A stretch of DNA of 34,306 bases, from assembly GCA_025964835.1 (NCBI GenBank), contig JAOPYB010000491.1:1-34306 (forward strand), given 5' to 3'. This DNA is from Nocardioides sp. GTDB taxonomy: Bacteria; Actinomycetota; Actinomycetes; Propionibacteriales; Nocardioidaceae. A program made the translations under genes and the position numbers. The notes below the pieces were generated by a model, which was given only the letters and a program-made list of their open reading frames with translations, was not told where the DNA came from and did no database searches. Below are positions 27,139-34,306 of the stretch, in pieces; position 1 is the stretch's first letter, and the number at the start of each line of letters is the position of its first letter.

Positions 27139-27927
27139 ATGCGTATCGCACTCACCAACGACGATGGGGTGCACGCGCCCGGCATCGAGCACCTGGCTGT
27201 CGCCCTGCATGCGGCCGGCCACGACGTCGTCATCTGCGCCCCCGACGGCAACCTGAGCGGCGCCGGTGCGTCCACCGGTGCGGACCTGCGCAAGATCAGA
27301 GGCATCGCGATCGAGCCCACCACCGTCGCCGGACTCGAGGCGCACCGCGTCTCGTCGACGCCGGCCGTGTGCGCGCTCCTTGCGATCCGAGGAGCCTTCG
27401 GCGGGCCCGTCGACCTGGTGATGTCCGGGATCAACCCGGGCACCAACATGGGCCCGAGCGTGCTCCACTCCGGCACGGTCGGCGCCGTCGTCACGGCGGC
27501 CAACTTCGACGTGCCCGGCCTGGCCGTGTCGATGGACGCCGAGGAGGACGCGCCCGCCGAGATCTTCCAGGGTGCCGCGACCTGGGCGTTGTTCGTGCTC
27601 GACAACCTCGACCTCCGGGGTGCGCCGCGAGCCCTGAGCCTGAACGTACCGGGCGTCCGCGCGGCGGACGTCCGCGGTGTGCGCGCCACCGGTCTCGACG
27701 CCACTCCCGGCTTCCGGGCGGCAGGCGTGCGCACCGTCGAGCCGCTGCCTTCGGGAGGCCGCCTCGTGTCCTTCGTGTACGAGCCGGTCGAGCGGACGCT
27801 CGACGAGGACGGTGACGTGGCTGCCCTGCGTGCGGGCTGGGCCAGCCTCAGCTGGCTCTCGTCGATCGCCGCGGACGACGCGCCCCGGGGAGCCTGGCGC
27901 GCAGACCGGGTTCCGACCTCCGTCTGA
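27139..27927 (+). CDS. SurE-like 5'/3'-nucleotidase (survival protein E family)
   Basis: MRIALTNDDGVHAPGIEHLA; APDGNLSGAGAS; VMSGINPGTNMGPSVLHSGTVGAVVTAA. Confidence 0.9.
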   Translation: MRIALTNDDGVHAPGIEHLAVALHAAGHDVVICAPDGNLSGAGASTGADLRKIRGIAIEPTTVAGLEAHRVSSTPAVCALLAIRGAFGGPVDLVMSGINPGTNMGPSVLHSGTVGAVVTAANFDVPGLAVSMDAEEDAPAEIFQGAATWALFVLDNLDLRGAPRALSLNVPGVRAADVRGVRATGLDATPGFRAAGVRTVEPLPSGGRLVSFVYEPVERTLDEDGDVAALRAGWASLSWLSSIAADDAPRGAWRADRVPTSV

Positions 27928-27957
27928 CGGCCCATGACCAACTGAAGGGGTGGGCCG

Positions 27958-28674
27958 ATGCCCAACGAATCGCGTGCCGGACCGACCGAGCGGACGGGAC
28001 CGACGTCTTCAGCGGCCGCGCTGACGCCGAGCGCTGACGACGCGGACTCCGGCCTGGTCCGGGCCGACGCCCTGGCAGGCCTCTCGGCGAAGGGGCTGCG
28101 TACGCGCCGACGGCTGCTCCAGGGGGCACGAAGCGCCTTCGAGCTGAAGGGCTCGTACGTCGACACCCGCATCTCCGACATCGTCAAGGCGAGCGGGGTC
28201 GCCTACGGGAGCTTCTACACGTATTTCGACTCGAAGGAGGAGCTCTTCTACGAGCTCGCCGTCGAGGTCGTCGGCGAGATGTACGTCGAGGGAACCTCGC
28301 GATACCGCGGCGACAACCCGCTCGAGCGCATCGATGCGTCCAACCGGCAGTTCCTCGACTCGTACCGTCGCCACGCCGCGATGATGACGATCATCGAACA
28401 GGCGGCGGCGCTCTACCCGGAGTTCCGTGCCCTCCGTCGTCGACTGCGCCAAGGGTTCGTCGATCGCATCTCCGCCAACTTCGAGAGGCTCTCGAAGGCG
28501 GGCCGGATCGACACCTCGATCGACCCCGTCATCGCTGCACACGCGCTGGTCTCGATGACCGACAACTTCGGCTATCTCTGGTTCGTGCTGGGCGAGGCCT
28601 TCGAGGACGAAGTGGCGTTGGCGACCCTCACCCAGCTGTGGGGGAACTCGCTGGGGCTGCGGTCGCCCTCATGA
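27958..28674 (+). CDS. TetR-family transcriptional regulator
   Basis: RTRRRLLQGARSAFELKGSYVDTRISDIVKASGVAYGSFYTYFDSKEELFYELA: N-terminal HTH. Confidence 0.93.
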   Translation: MPNESRAGPTERTGPTSSAAALTPSADDADSGLVRADALAGLSAKGLRTRRRLLQGARSAFELKGSYVDTRISDIVKASGVAYGSFYTYFDSKEELFYELAVEVVGEMYVEGTSRYRGDNPLERIDASNRQFLDSYRRHAAMMTIIEQAAALYPEFRALRRRLRQGFVDRISANFERLSKAGRIDTSIDPVIAAHALVSMTDNFGYLWFVLGEAFEDEVALATLTQLWGNSLGLRSPS

Positions 28675-29616
28675 GGACAGCACGTCCACGGTCGCCAGGC
28701 AGGCGCTGACCAGTGCGGCCCGGCTGGCCGCGTCCTGGGCCACGATCGGTGCGACCGCACCGATGAGGCCCGACGGGAGGTCGTGCGCCAGGTGTGCGTC
28801 AGCGGGGTCGAGCACGACGTGCGTGGCGACATCCGCGAAGAGCTCCGCGACGGCCAGGGGTTCGTGGGCGATCCCGCGTGCGGCGAGCAGCGCGGCGCGG
28901 GCGTGGTGCCGCCGACGGTCACGCTCGAGCTCGGGCGACGTGCTCACCACCGGGCTGATCAGGACGACGGGGAGACCGGCCGCCTTCCGGGCCGTCAGCA
29001 GGTCGCGGATCCCGTCGAGCTCGAGGGTGGGTTCGAGCGAGGCCACCGGGCTGGATGACGTGAGCACGACCACGTCCGCGTCCGCCATGGCCGGGAGCAC
29101 GGACGGCGCCGGGGTCCGCGGACCCGGCCACCGCACGTCCTGGACGGGCGGAGCGGCGTGGTCGCGGACCAGCCACTCCTGGAAGGCCGAGGTCCCCTTG
29201 TCGGTCACGATGACCGTGCCACGCGGGTGCAGGCTGGCGGGCACGAGCCGGGCTGTGATGCCCACCTCCCGGGCGAGCACGTCGGTGACCGATGCCAGGT
29301 CGGCGCCCCCGGAGAGCAGGGCGCTGCGTCGTTCGTGGTGCGCCCGGTCCTGGGTGCCGAGGTTGAACCAGGGTGTGGCCGTCGAGCCGGACGGGGGGAA
29401 CTCGTCCCCGCGGATACCCCATCCGCGCTCCTCGTCGAGGCGGCCGCTGAGCGCGTAGATGACGGCGTCCGTGTCCGGACACACGAGGAGGTCGTCAGCG
29501 ACCCAGTCGTCGGCGACGTTGGTGACGAAGGTCGATCGGTCGGCCAGACCCTCCTGGGCGAGTGCCAGCGCGAATCGCGCGCCGCCAAGGCCGCCGCAGA
29601 GTGCCGTGATCCTCAT
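28669..29616 (-). CDS. cofD: 2-phospho-L-lactate transferase-like (CofD/FbiA family), F420 biosynthesis
   Basis: MRITALCGGLGGARFALAL; DDLLVCPDTDAVIYALSGRLDEERGWGIRGDEF; WFNLGTQDRAHHERRSALLSGGADLASVTDVL. Confidence 0.83.
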   Translation of the reverse strand: MRITALCGGLGGARFALALAQEGLADRSTFVTNVADDWVADDLLVCPDTDAVIYALSGRLDEERGWGIRGDEFPPSGSTATPWFNLGTQDRAHHERRSALLSGGADLASVTDVLAREVGITARLVPASLHPRGTVIVTDKGTSAFQEWLVRDHAAPPVQDVRWPGPRTPAPSVLPAMADADVVVLTSSSPVASLEPTLELDGIRDLLTARKAAGLPVVLISPVVSTSPELERDRRRHHARAALLAARGIAHEPLAVAELFADVATHVVLDPADAHLAHDLPSGLIGAVAPIVAQDAASRAALVSACLATVDVLSS

Positions 29617-29638
29617 CGGTCTCCTCCGGGTCAGAGCG

Positions 29639-30088
29639 TCAGAGAACGCGGACGACGAATGCCGCCACGCACGCGGGCTTGGTCGATCCCTCGAGCTCCA
29701 CGACCAGGTCCAGAACCGCCTGGTACCCGCGCCCCAGAGGCCTCACCTCGGCCAGCCGGCCGCTGCCGCGCACGCGGCTGCCGACCAGCACCGGGGTGGG
29801 AAACCGAACCTTGTTCAGGCCGTAGTTGACCAGCATGTCTGCGCCGCGCAGCTCCACCAGCTGGTCAAAGAAGTGCGAGATCAGGGACAGGCTCAGGAAG
29901 CCGTGCGCGATGGGTCCGCCGAACGGCGAGGCAGCCGCGCGCTCGGGATCGACGTGGATCCACTGGCGGTCCTCCGTGACCTCGGCGAACGCGTCGACGC
30001 GGTCCTGTCCGATGCGCAACCAGTCGGTCGTCCCGAGGCTGCTGCCGGCCAGCCCGGGCAGGGAGGCGGGGGAATCCACGGTCAGCAC
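29639..30088 (-). CDS. MaoC-family (R)-specific enoyl-CoA hydratase/dehydratase
   Basis: DAFAEVTEDRQWIHVDPERAAASPFGGPIAHGFLSLSLISHF. GTG start at 30088 preferred over the 30112 ORF start. Confidence 0.87.
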   Translation of the reverse strand: MLTVDSPASLPGLAGSSLGTTDWLRIGQDRVDAFAEVTEDRQWIHVDPERAAASPFGGPIAHGFLSLSLISHFFDQLVELRGADMLVNYGLNKVRFPTPVLVGSRVRGSGRLAEVRPLGRGYQAVLDLVVELEGSTKPACVAAFVVRVL

Positions 30089-30095
30089 GGGTGCC

Positions 30096-30833
30096 TCACA
30101 TCGACAGCCCACCGTCGACCGGAAGCACCACGCCGGTGACGTACGCGCTCTCCTCAGCGGCCAGAAAGGCGATGGTCGAGCACATCTCCGACGGCTCGGC
30201 GAACCGCTGGAGCGGGATCTGTGCTGTCAGCTCTGCCATCTTGTCGGCGGGGATACTTGCAACCATGCGGGTGCTGGCGTTGGGCGAGATCGCGTTCACC
30301 GTGATGCCGAACCGGGCGACCTCCTTGGCGACGGTCTTGGTGAAGCCGATGATGCCGGCCTTCGCCATGGCGTAGTTCGCCTGGCCGACGTTGCCGTGCA
30401 GGCCCGTGTAGGAGGTCACGTTCACGATCCGGCCGTAGCCCTGCTCGCGGAAGGTCGGGACACACGCGCGCGTCATCCGGAAGGTGCCGCCCCCGTGCAC
30501 GGCCAGGACCTGGTCCCAGCTCTCGTCGGTCATCTTCCACACGACGCCGTCGCGCAGGATGCCCGCGTTGTTCACCAGTACGTCGATCCTGCCCGACGTC
30601 TCCAGGGCCGCGGAGACCGCTGCCTCCGCCGTCGCGGTGACGGACACATCGCCCCCGACTACGCAGACGCGCTCGATCGCGGCTGCCGCAGCCAGGGTGT
30701 CCGCGTCCAGGTCGACCGCGACCACGTGGGCACCTGCCCGCGCGAAGAACCGCGTGATCTCCAGGCCGATGCCTTGCGCGGCGCCGGTCACGATCACCGT
30801 CCGTCCGGTGAAGTCCCAGTCGATGTTGCCCAC
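30096..30833 (-). CDS. SDR family oxidoreductase (FabG-like 3-oxoacyl reductase)
   Basis: TVIVTGAAQGIGLEITRFFARAGAHVVAVD; VLVNNAGILRD; YAMAKAGIIGFTK; VLPVDGGLSM. Confidence 0.92.
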   Translation of the reverse strand: MGNIDWDFTGRTVIVTGAAQGIGLEITRFFARAGAHVVAVDLDADTLAAAAAIERVCVVGGDVSVTATAEAAVSAALETSGRIDVLVNNAGILRDGVVWKMTDESWDQVLAVHGGGTFRMTRACVPTFREQGYGRIVNVTSYTGLHGNVGQANYAMAKAGIIGFTKTVAKEVARFGITVNAISPNASTRMVASIPADKMAELTAQIPLQRFAEPSEMCSTIAFLAAEESAYVTGVVLPVDGGLSM

Positions 30834-30863
30834 TCGGTGTGGTCTCCTTCTGCTGTAGAGCGG

Positions 30864-32012
30864 TCAGCTGGTGAGCTGGCGCCCGATGTAGTCCTTGAGC
30901 GTCTCGGTCGATCCGGCGTACACCGTCTGCACCCGGCCGTCGAGCCAGGACTGCGAGATGCTCGACTCCGCCATGTAGCCGAACCCGCCGTGGAGCTGCA
31001 GGCACTCGTCGGCGACTCGCCGCTGCAGCTCGGTGGTCCACCACTTGGCCTTGGCGGCGTCGAACGCCGAAAGATCACCCTGGTTGTGCTCCTCGATGCA
31101 CCGGTCCACGTAGGCGCGACCGATGTCGATCTCGGAGGCGAGGCCCGCCAGGGTCATCCGGACGTGCTGCAGGTCGGCGAGGCGGCCACCGAAGGCCTTG
31201 CGGTCGCAGACGTACTCGAGTGTCGACGCGAGCATGGTCTCGCTGCAGGCCACCGCCATGACGCTGACGCTGAGCCGCTCCTGCGGCAGGCCCTCCATCA
31301 GGTGGTAGAAGCCGCGGTCCACCTCGCCGAGGAGGCCCTCGCGGGAGATCCAGACGTCGTCGAAGAACAGCTCGGCGGTGTCGGACTCGTGCTGGCCGAT
31401 CTTGCGGAGCTTGCGTCCCTTGGTGAAGCCCGGGGCGTCCGCCGGCACGACCACCAGGCTGATGCCCCGGTGGCCGGCGTCGGGATCGGTCCTGACCGCG
31501 ACGATGACGAGATCGGCGTTCCAGCCGTTGGTGATGTAGGTCTTCTGGCCGTTGAGGACCCACCCTCCGTCCGCGGCTGTCGCCGTGGCCCGGATCGACT
31601 TCAGATCGCTACCCGCGTCCGGCTCGGTCATCGCGAGAGCCGTGATCAGCTCACCGGTCGCGAATCCGGGAAGCCAGCGGGCCTTCTGCTGGGGGGTCGC
31701 GAGGCCGAGGAGGTACGGCGCCACGATGTTGGTGTGGATGCCGATGCTCGATCCCAGCCCGAGCGAGCCGGCACGACACAGTTCCTCGACCAGGACCGCG
31801 TTGAAGCGGAAGTCGTCGACGCCGCTGCCGCCGTACTCCTCGGGCACGGAGATGCCGAGCAACCCGGTGGCGCCGGCGCTCAGCCAGAGCGAGCGCGGAG
31901 TGAGGCCGTCCTCGACCCACTGGGCGAGGTGCGGAGTGATCTCGCGCTTCACGAAGGTGCGCGCCATGTCCTGGAAGGCAAGGTGCTCCCCCCCGAGCAG
32001 TCGTCGCTTCAT
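30864..32012 (-). CDS. Acyl-CoA dehydrogenase
   Basis: ALAMTEPDAGSDLKSIRATA; ITNGWNADLVIVAVRTDP; LQLHGGFGYMAESSISQSWLDGRVQTVYAGSTETLKDYIGRQL. Start reassigned from 32075 to 32012 (AAGGAGG upstream). Confidence 0.93.
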   Translation of the reverse strand: MKRRLLGGEHLAFQDMARTFVKREITPHLAQWVEDGLTPRSLWLSAGATGLLGISVPEEYGGSGVDDFRFNAVLVEELCRAGSLGLGSSIGIHTNIVAPYLLGLATPQQKARWLPGFATGELITALAMTEPDAGSDLKSIRATATAADGGWVLNGQKTYITNGWNADLVIVAVRTDPDAGHRGISLVVVPADAPGFTKGRKLRKIGQHESDTAELFFDDVWISREGLLGEVDRGFYHLMEGLPQERLSVSVMAVACSETMLASTLEYVCDRKAFGGRLADLQHVRMTLAGLASEIDIGRAYVDRCIEEHNQGDLSAFDAAKAKWWTTELQRRVADECLQLHGGFGYMAESSISQSWLDGRVQTVYAGSTETLKDYIGRQLTS

Positions 32013-32059
32013 GCCGCCTCCTTCCGGGTGACGTGGGACCGGGCCCAAACTAGGTGATC

Positions 32060-32075
32060 TTGACATCAGGGTCAA
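32060..32075 (-). promoter_or_regulatory. Operator-like site 3: TTGAC-ATCAGG-GTCAA
   Basis: Perfect 5-bp arms; on the minus strand TTGACC-N17-TAGTTT forms a promoter-like pair toward the acyl-CoA dehydrogenase. Confidence 0.75.
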
Positions 32076-32089
32076 CTATATTCCTGATC

Positions 32090-32105
32090 TTGACATCGAA
32101 GTCAT
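32090..32105 (+). promoter_or_regulatory. Operator-like site 4: TTGAC-ATCGAA-GTCAT
   Basis: 30 bp from site 3, oriented toward the thiolase gene. Confidence 0.75.
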
Positions 32106-32166
32106 TTTCGTGTGGTCTTCGGGAGGCCGATGTCACAACGGCGAGGTCGTACCGGGGAGGAAGCGG

Positions 32167-33384
32167 ATGCCTGAGGCAGTGATCGTGTCGGTGGCCAGGT
32201 CGCCCATCGGTCGAGCGGGGAAGGGCAGCCTCGCCACCCTGAGGCCCGACGACCTCGCGGTGCAGATGGTCACCGCGGCCCTGGCGCGGGTTCCCGAGCT
32301 CGACCCCCGCGAGGTGGACGACCTGATGCTCGGGACCGGGCAGCCGGCCGGCGAGGGTGGCAACAACCTGGCCCGCGCCGTGTCCGTCCTCGCCGGGTTC
32401 GACCATCTGCCCGGCGTCACGGTCAACCGCTACTGCTCCTCGAGCCTCCAGACCTCTCGCATGGCCATGCACGCCATCCGCGCCGGCGAGGGAGACGCCT
32501 TCGTCTCGGCGGGTGTGGAGACGGTGAGCCGCTTCGGCAAGGGCATGGCCGACGGCATGCCGGACACGGACAACCCGCTGTTTGGCCCCGCCATGGACCT
32601 CACCCGCGAGCGCGCCGCCGACAACCGGGACTGGACAGATCCTCGCGTCTCGGGCGACCTGCCCGACCTCTACATCCAGATGGGCCAGACCGCGGAGAAC
32701 GTGGCCAGCCACATGCAGGTGAGCCGCCGCGACCAGGACGAGTTCGGCGTGCGGAGCCAGAACCTTGCAGAGACCGCGCTGGCCAACGGCTTCTGGGGCA
32801 GCGACATCGTCCCCGTGACCCTGCCCGACGGGGAAGTGGTCAGCGCGGACGACGGTCCCCGAGCAGGGGTGGTGTACGACGCTGTGTCCCAGCTCCGGCC
32901 GGTGTTCCGTCGCGACGGCACGGTCACGGCCGGCAACTGCTGTCCGCTCAACGACGGTGCAGCGGCGGTCGTGATCATGTCGGACACGAGAGCCCGCGAG
33001 CTGGGGATCACGCCGCTGGCCCGGATCGTGTCGACCGGCGTGAGCGGTCTGTCGCCGGAGATCATGGGGCTCGGCCCGGTCGACGCCAGTCGGCAGGCGA
33101 TGGCACGCGCCGGCATGGACATCGGCGACATCGACCTGGTGGAGATCAACGAGGCGTTCGCCGCCCAGGTGATCCCGTCGTACCGCGAGCTCGGGGTCGA
33201 CCTGGACAGGCTGAACGTCAACGGGGGTGCGATCGCGGTCGGCCACCCGTTCGGGATGACCGGGGCCCGGATCACGAGCACCCTGATCCACTCATTGCAG
33301 TTCCACGACAAGACCTTCGGCCTCGAGACGATGTGCGTCGGTGGCGGTCAGGGCATGGCCATGATCCTGGAGAGGCTGAGCTGA
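32167..33384 (+). CDS. Acetyl-CoA acetyltransferase (thiolase)
   Basis: MPEAVIVSVARSPIGRAGKGSLATLRPDDLA; VNRYCSSSLQTSRMAMHAI; EINEAFAAQVIPSYRELG; NVNGGAIAVGHPFGMTGARI. Start reassigned (GGGGAGGAAGCGG upstream). Confidence 0.94.
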   Translation: MPEAVIVSVARSPIGRAGKGSLATLRPDDLAVQMVTAALARVPELDPREVDDLMLGTGQPAGEGGNNLARAVSVLAGFDHLPGVTVNRYCSSSLQTSRMAMHAIRAGEGDAFVSAGVETVSRFGKGMADGMPDTDNPLFGPAMDLTRERAADNRDWTDPRVSGDLPDLYIQMGQTAENVASHMQVSRRDQDEFGVRSQNLAETALANGFWGSDIVPVTLPDGEVVSADDGPRAGVVYDAVSQLRPVFRRDGTVTAGNCCPLNDGAAAVVIMSDTRARELGITPLARIVSTGVSGLSPEIMGLGPVDASRQAMARAGMDIGDIDLVEINEAFAAQVIPSYRELGVDLDRLNVNGGAIAVGHPFGMTGARITSTLIHSLQFHDKTFGLETMCVGGGQGMAMILERLS

Positions 33385-34136
33385 TGCATCGGCTCCAAGG
33401 ACGCACGGCGATCATCACCGGCGCCAGCAGGGGGATCGGCCTGGCCATCGCCCACCGACTCGTCGAGGAGGGCGCCCGGGTCTGCATCACGGCGCGCAAG
33501 CCGGAGGCGCTGGCTGCCGCTGTCGAGGAACTCGGCGGTCCCGACCATGCCATCTTCGTGGCGGGCAAGGCCGACGACGCCGAGCACCAGGTGGCCACGG
33601 TCACCCGGACCCTCGCGGCGTACGGCAGCGTCGACCTGCTGGTGAACAACACGGGTATCAACCCGGTGGCGGGTCCGTTGGTCGACGCCGACCTCGGCGC
33701 CGGCGCCAAGATCGTGGGCGTCAACTGCCTCGGCACGCTCTCGTGGGTGCAGACCGTCTATCGGGCATGGATGCAGGAGCACGGCGGCAGCATCGTCAAC
33801 ATCTCGTCCGTCGCGGGCCTCAAGCCGGCGCCGGGGATCGGCCTGTACGGCGCGAGCAAGGCCATGTTGAACCACCTCACCCAGGGGCTGGCTCTCGAGC
33901 TCGCCCCGACGATCCGCGTGAACGCGGTTGCCCCAGCCGTCGTGAAGACGAGGTTCGGCGGGCCCCTCTATGAAGGCAAGGAGGCTGAGGTGGCGGCGGC
34001 GTACCCGATGGCACGGTTGGGAAGCCCCGAGGACATCGCCGGAGCCGTCGCGTTTCTCGCCTCGGAGGACGCCGCCTGGATGACAGGGCATATCCTGGTC
34101 GCGGACGGTGGCCTCACCATGACAGGCGGAGTGTGA
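33384..34136 (+). CDS. SDR family oxidoreductase
   Basis: TAIITGASRGIGLAIAHRLVEEGARV; LLVNNTGINP; YGASKAMLNHL. ATG overlaps thiolase stop. Confidence 0.92.
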   Translation: MHRLQGRTAIITGASRGIGLAIAHRLVEEGARVCITARKPEALAAAVEELGGPDHAIFVAGKADDAEHQVATVTRTLAAYGSVDLLVNNTGINPVAGPLVDADLGAGAKIVGVNCLGTLSWVQTVYRAWMQEHGGSIVNISSVAGLKPAPGIGLYGASKAMLNHLTQGLALELAPTIRVNAVAPAVVKTRFGGPLYEGKEAEVAAAYPMARLGSPEDIAGAVAFLASEDAAWMTGHILVADGGLTMTGGV

Positions 34137-34140
34137 AGCC

Positions 34141-34306
34141 ATGACGGACCAGGTGATCGAGCGGCTGGCGGGCCCCACCCCCCAGCAGGTACGTCGCTCG
34201 CTGGCGCGCGTGGAGCGTGGTGCGGCTATCGACGTGGTCGAGGCGGCGGTGCTGTTGGCGGCCACGGGCGTGGACCTGGACCGTCTGTGCGTGGCCGCGG
34301 CGCGGG
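34141..34306 (+). CDS. fbiC: FbiC-like (CofG/CofH) F420 7,8-didemethyl-8-hydroxy-5-deazariboflavin synthase, N-terminus (truncated by window end)
   Basis: MTDQVIERLAGPTPQQVRRSLARVERGAAIDVVEAAVLLAATGVDLDRLCVAAAR resembles the FbiC N-terminus; only 55 residues visible. Confidence 0.6.
   Translation, partial: MTDQVIERLAGPTPQQVRRSLARVERGAAIDVVEAAVLLAATGVDLDRLCVAAAR

Noticed and set aside
29826-32057. 743-aa plus-strand ORF
   Set aside because: Antisense to MaoC, SDR and acyl-CoA dehydrogenase genes with clear motifs; low-complexity composition.
1-34306. CRISPR arrays, rRNA or tRNA genes
   Set aside because: None seen on reading; no regularly spaced 25-40 bp direct repeats and no conserved RNA gene sequences recognised.

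Overview
High-GC actinobacterial window (Nocardioides-like by gene content; taxonomy is inferred). (A) 1-~8.4 kb: the 3' end of menB, then a decayed integrated region. It holds a frameshifted NYN-domain gene, a tyrosine-recombinase C-terminal remnant fused by deletion to a MobF/TrwC-type relaxase remnant, a secreted S1 protease + single-pass membrane protein + SigE-type ECF sigma operon, an IS110-type transposase remnant, and a DEDDh exonuclease-BRCT gene. The last 16 bp of menB (CCCCTGGTACTACTGA) recur at 7927, and three clusters of GTCCGC hexamers at exact 11-bp spacing lie near the two copies, which looks like att-site architecture. (B) ~8.9-34.3 kb: a large catabolic regulon. It encodes a CUT2-type sugar ABC transporter, a truncated MDR-like protein, five SDRs, a zinc alcohol dehydrogenase, 2-oxoacid dehydrogenase E1alpha/E1beta/E2, two related EthD-like small proteins, an APH-like phosphotransferase plus helper protein, a CoA ligase, two thiolases, a nitroreductase, a SurE-like phosphatase, a TetR regulator, an acyl-CoA dehydrogenase, a MaoC hydratase, a CofD/FbiA-like F420 enzyme and the start of an FbiC-like F420 gene. 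Four copies of a palindrome (consensus GATNTTGACATCNNNGTCAA) sit at the promoter regions of all five inferred transcription units, giving a candidate self-contained regulon for the encoded TetR. The two most notable observations are this regulon and a sigma/membrane-protein/protease operon in which the membrane protein's ectodomain resembles the pro-region of the adjacent protease. All assignments are from reading translated sequence; no database search was run.
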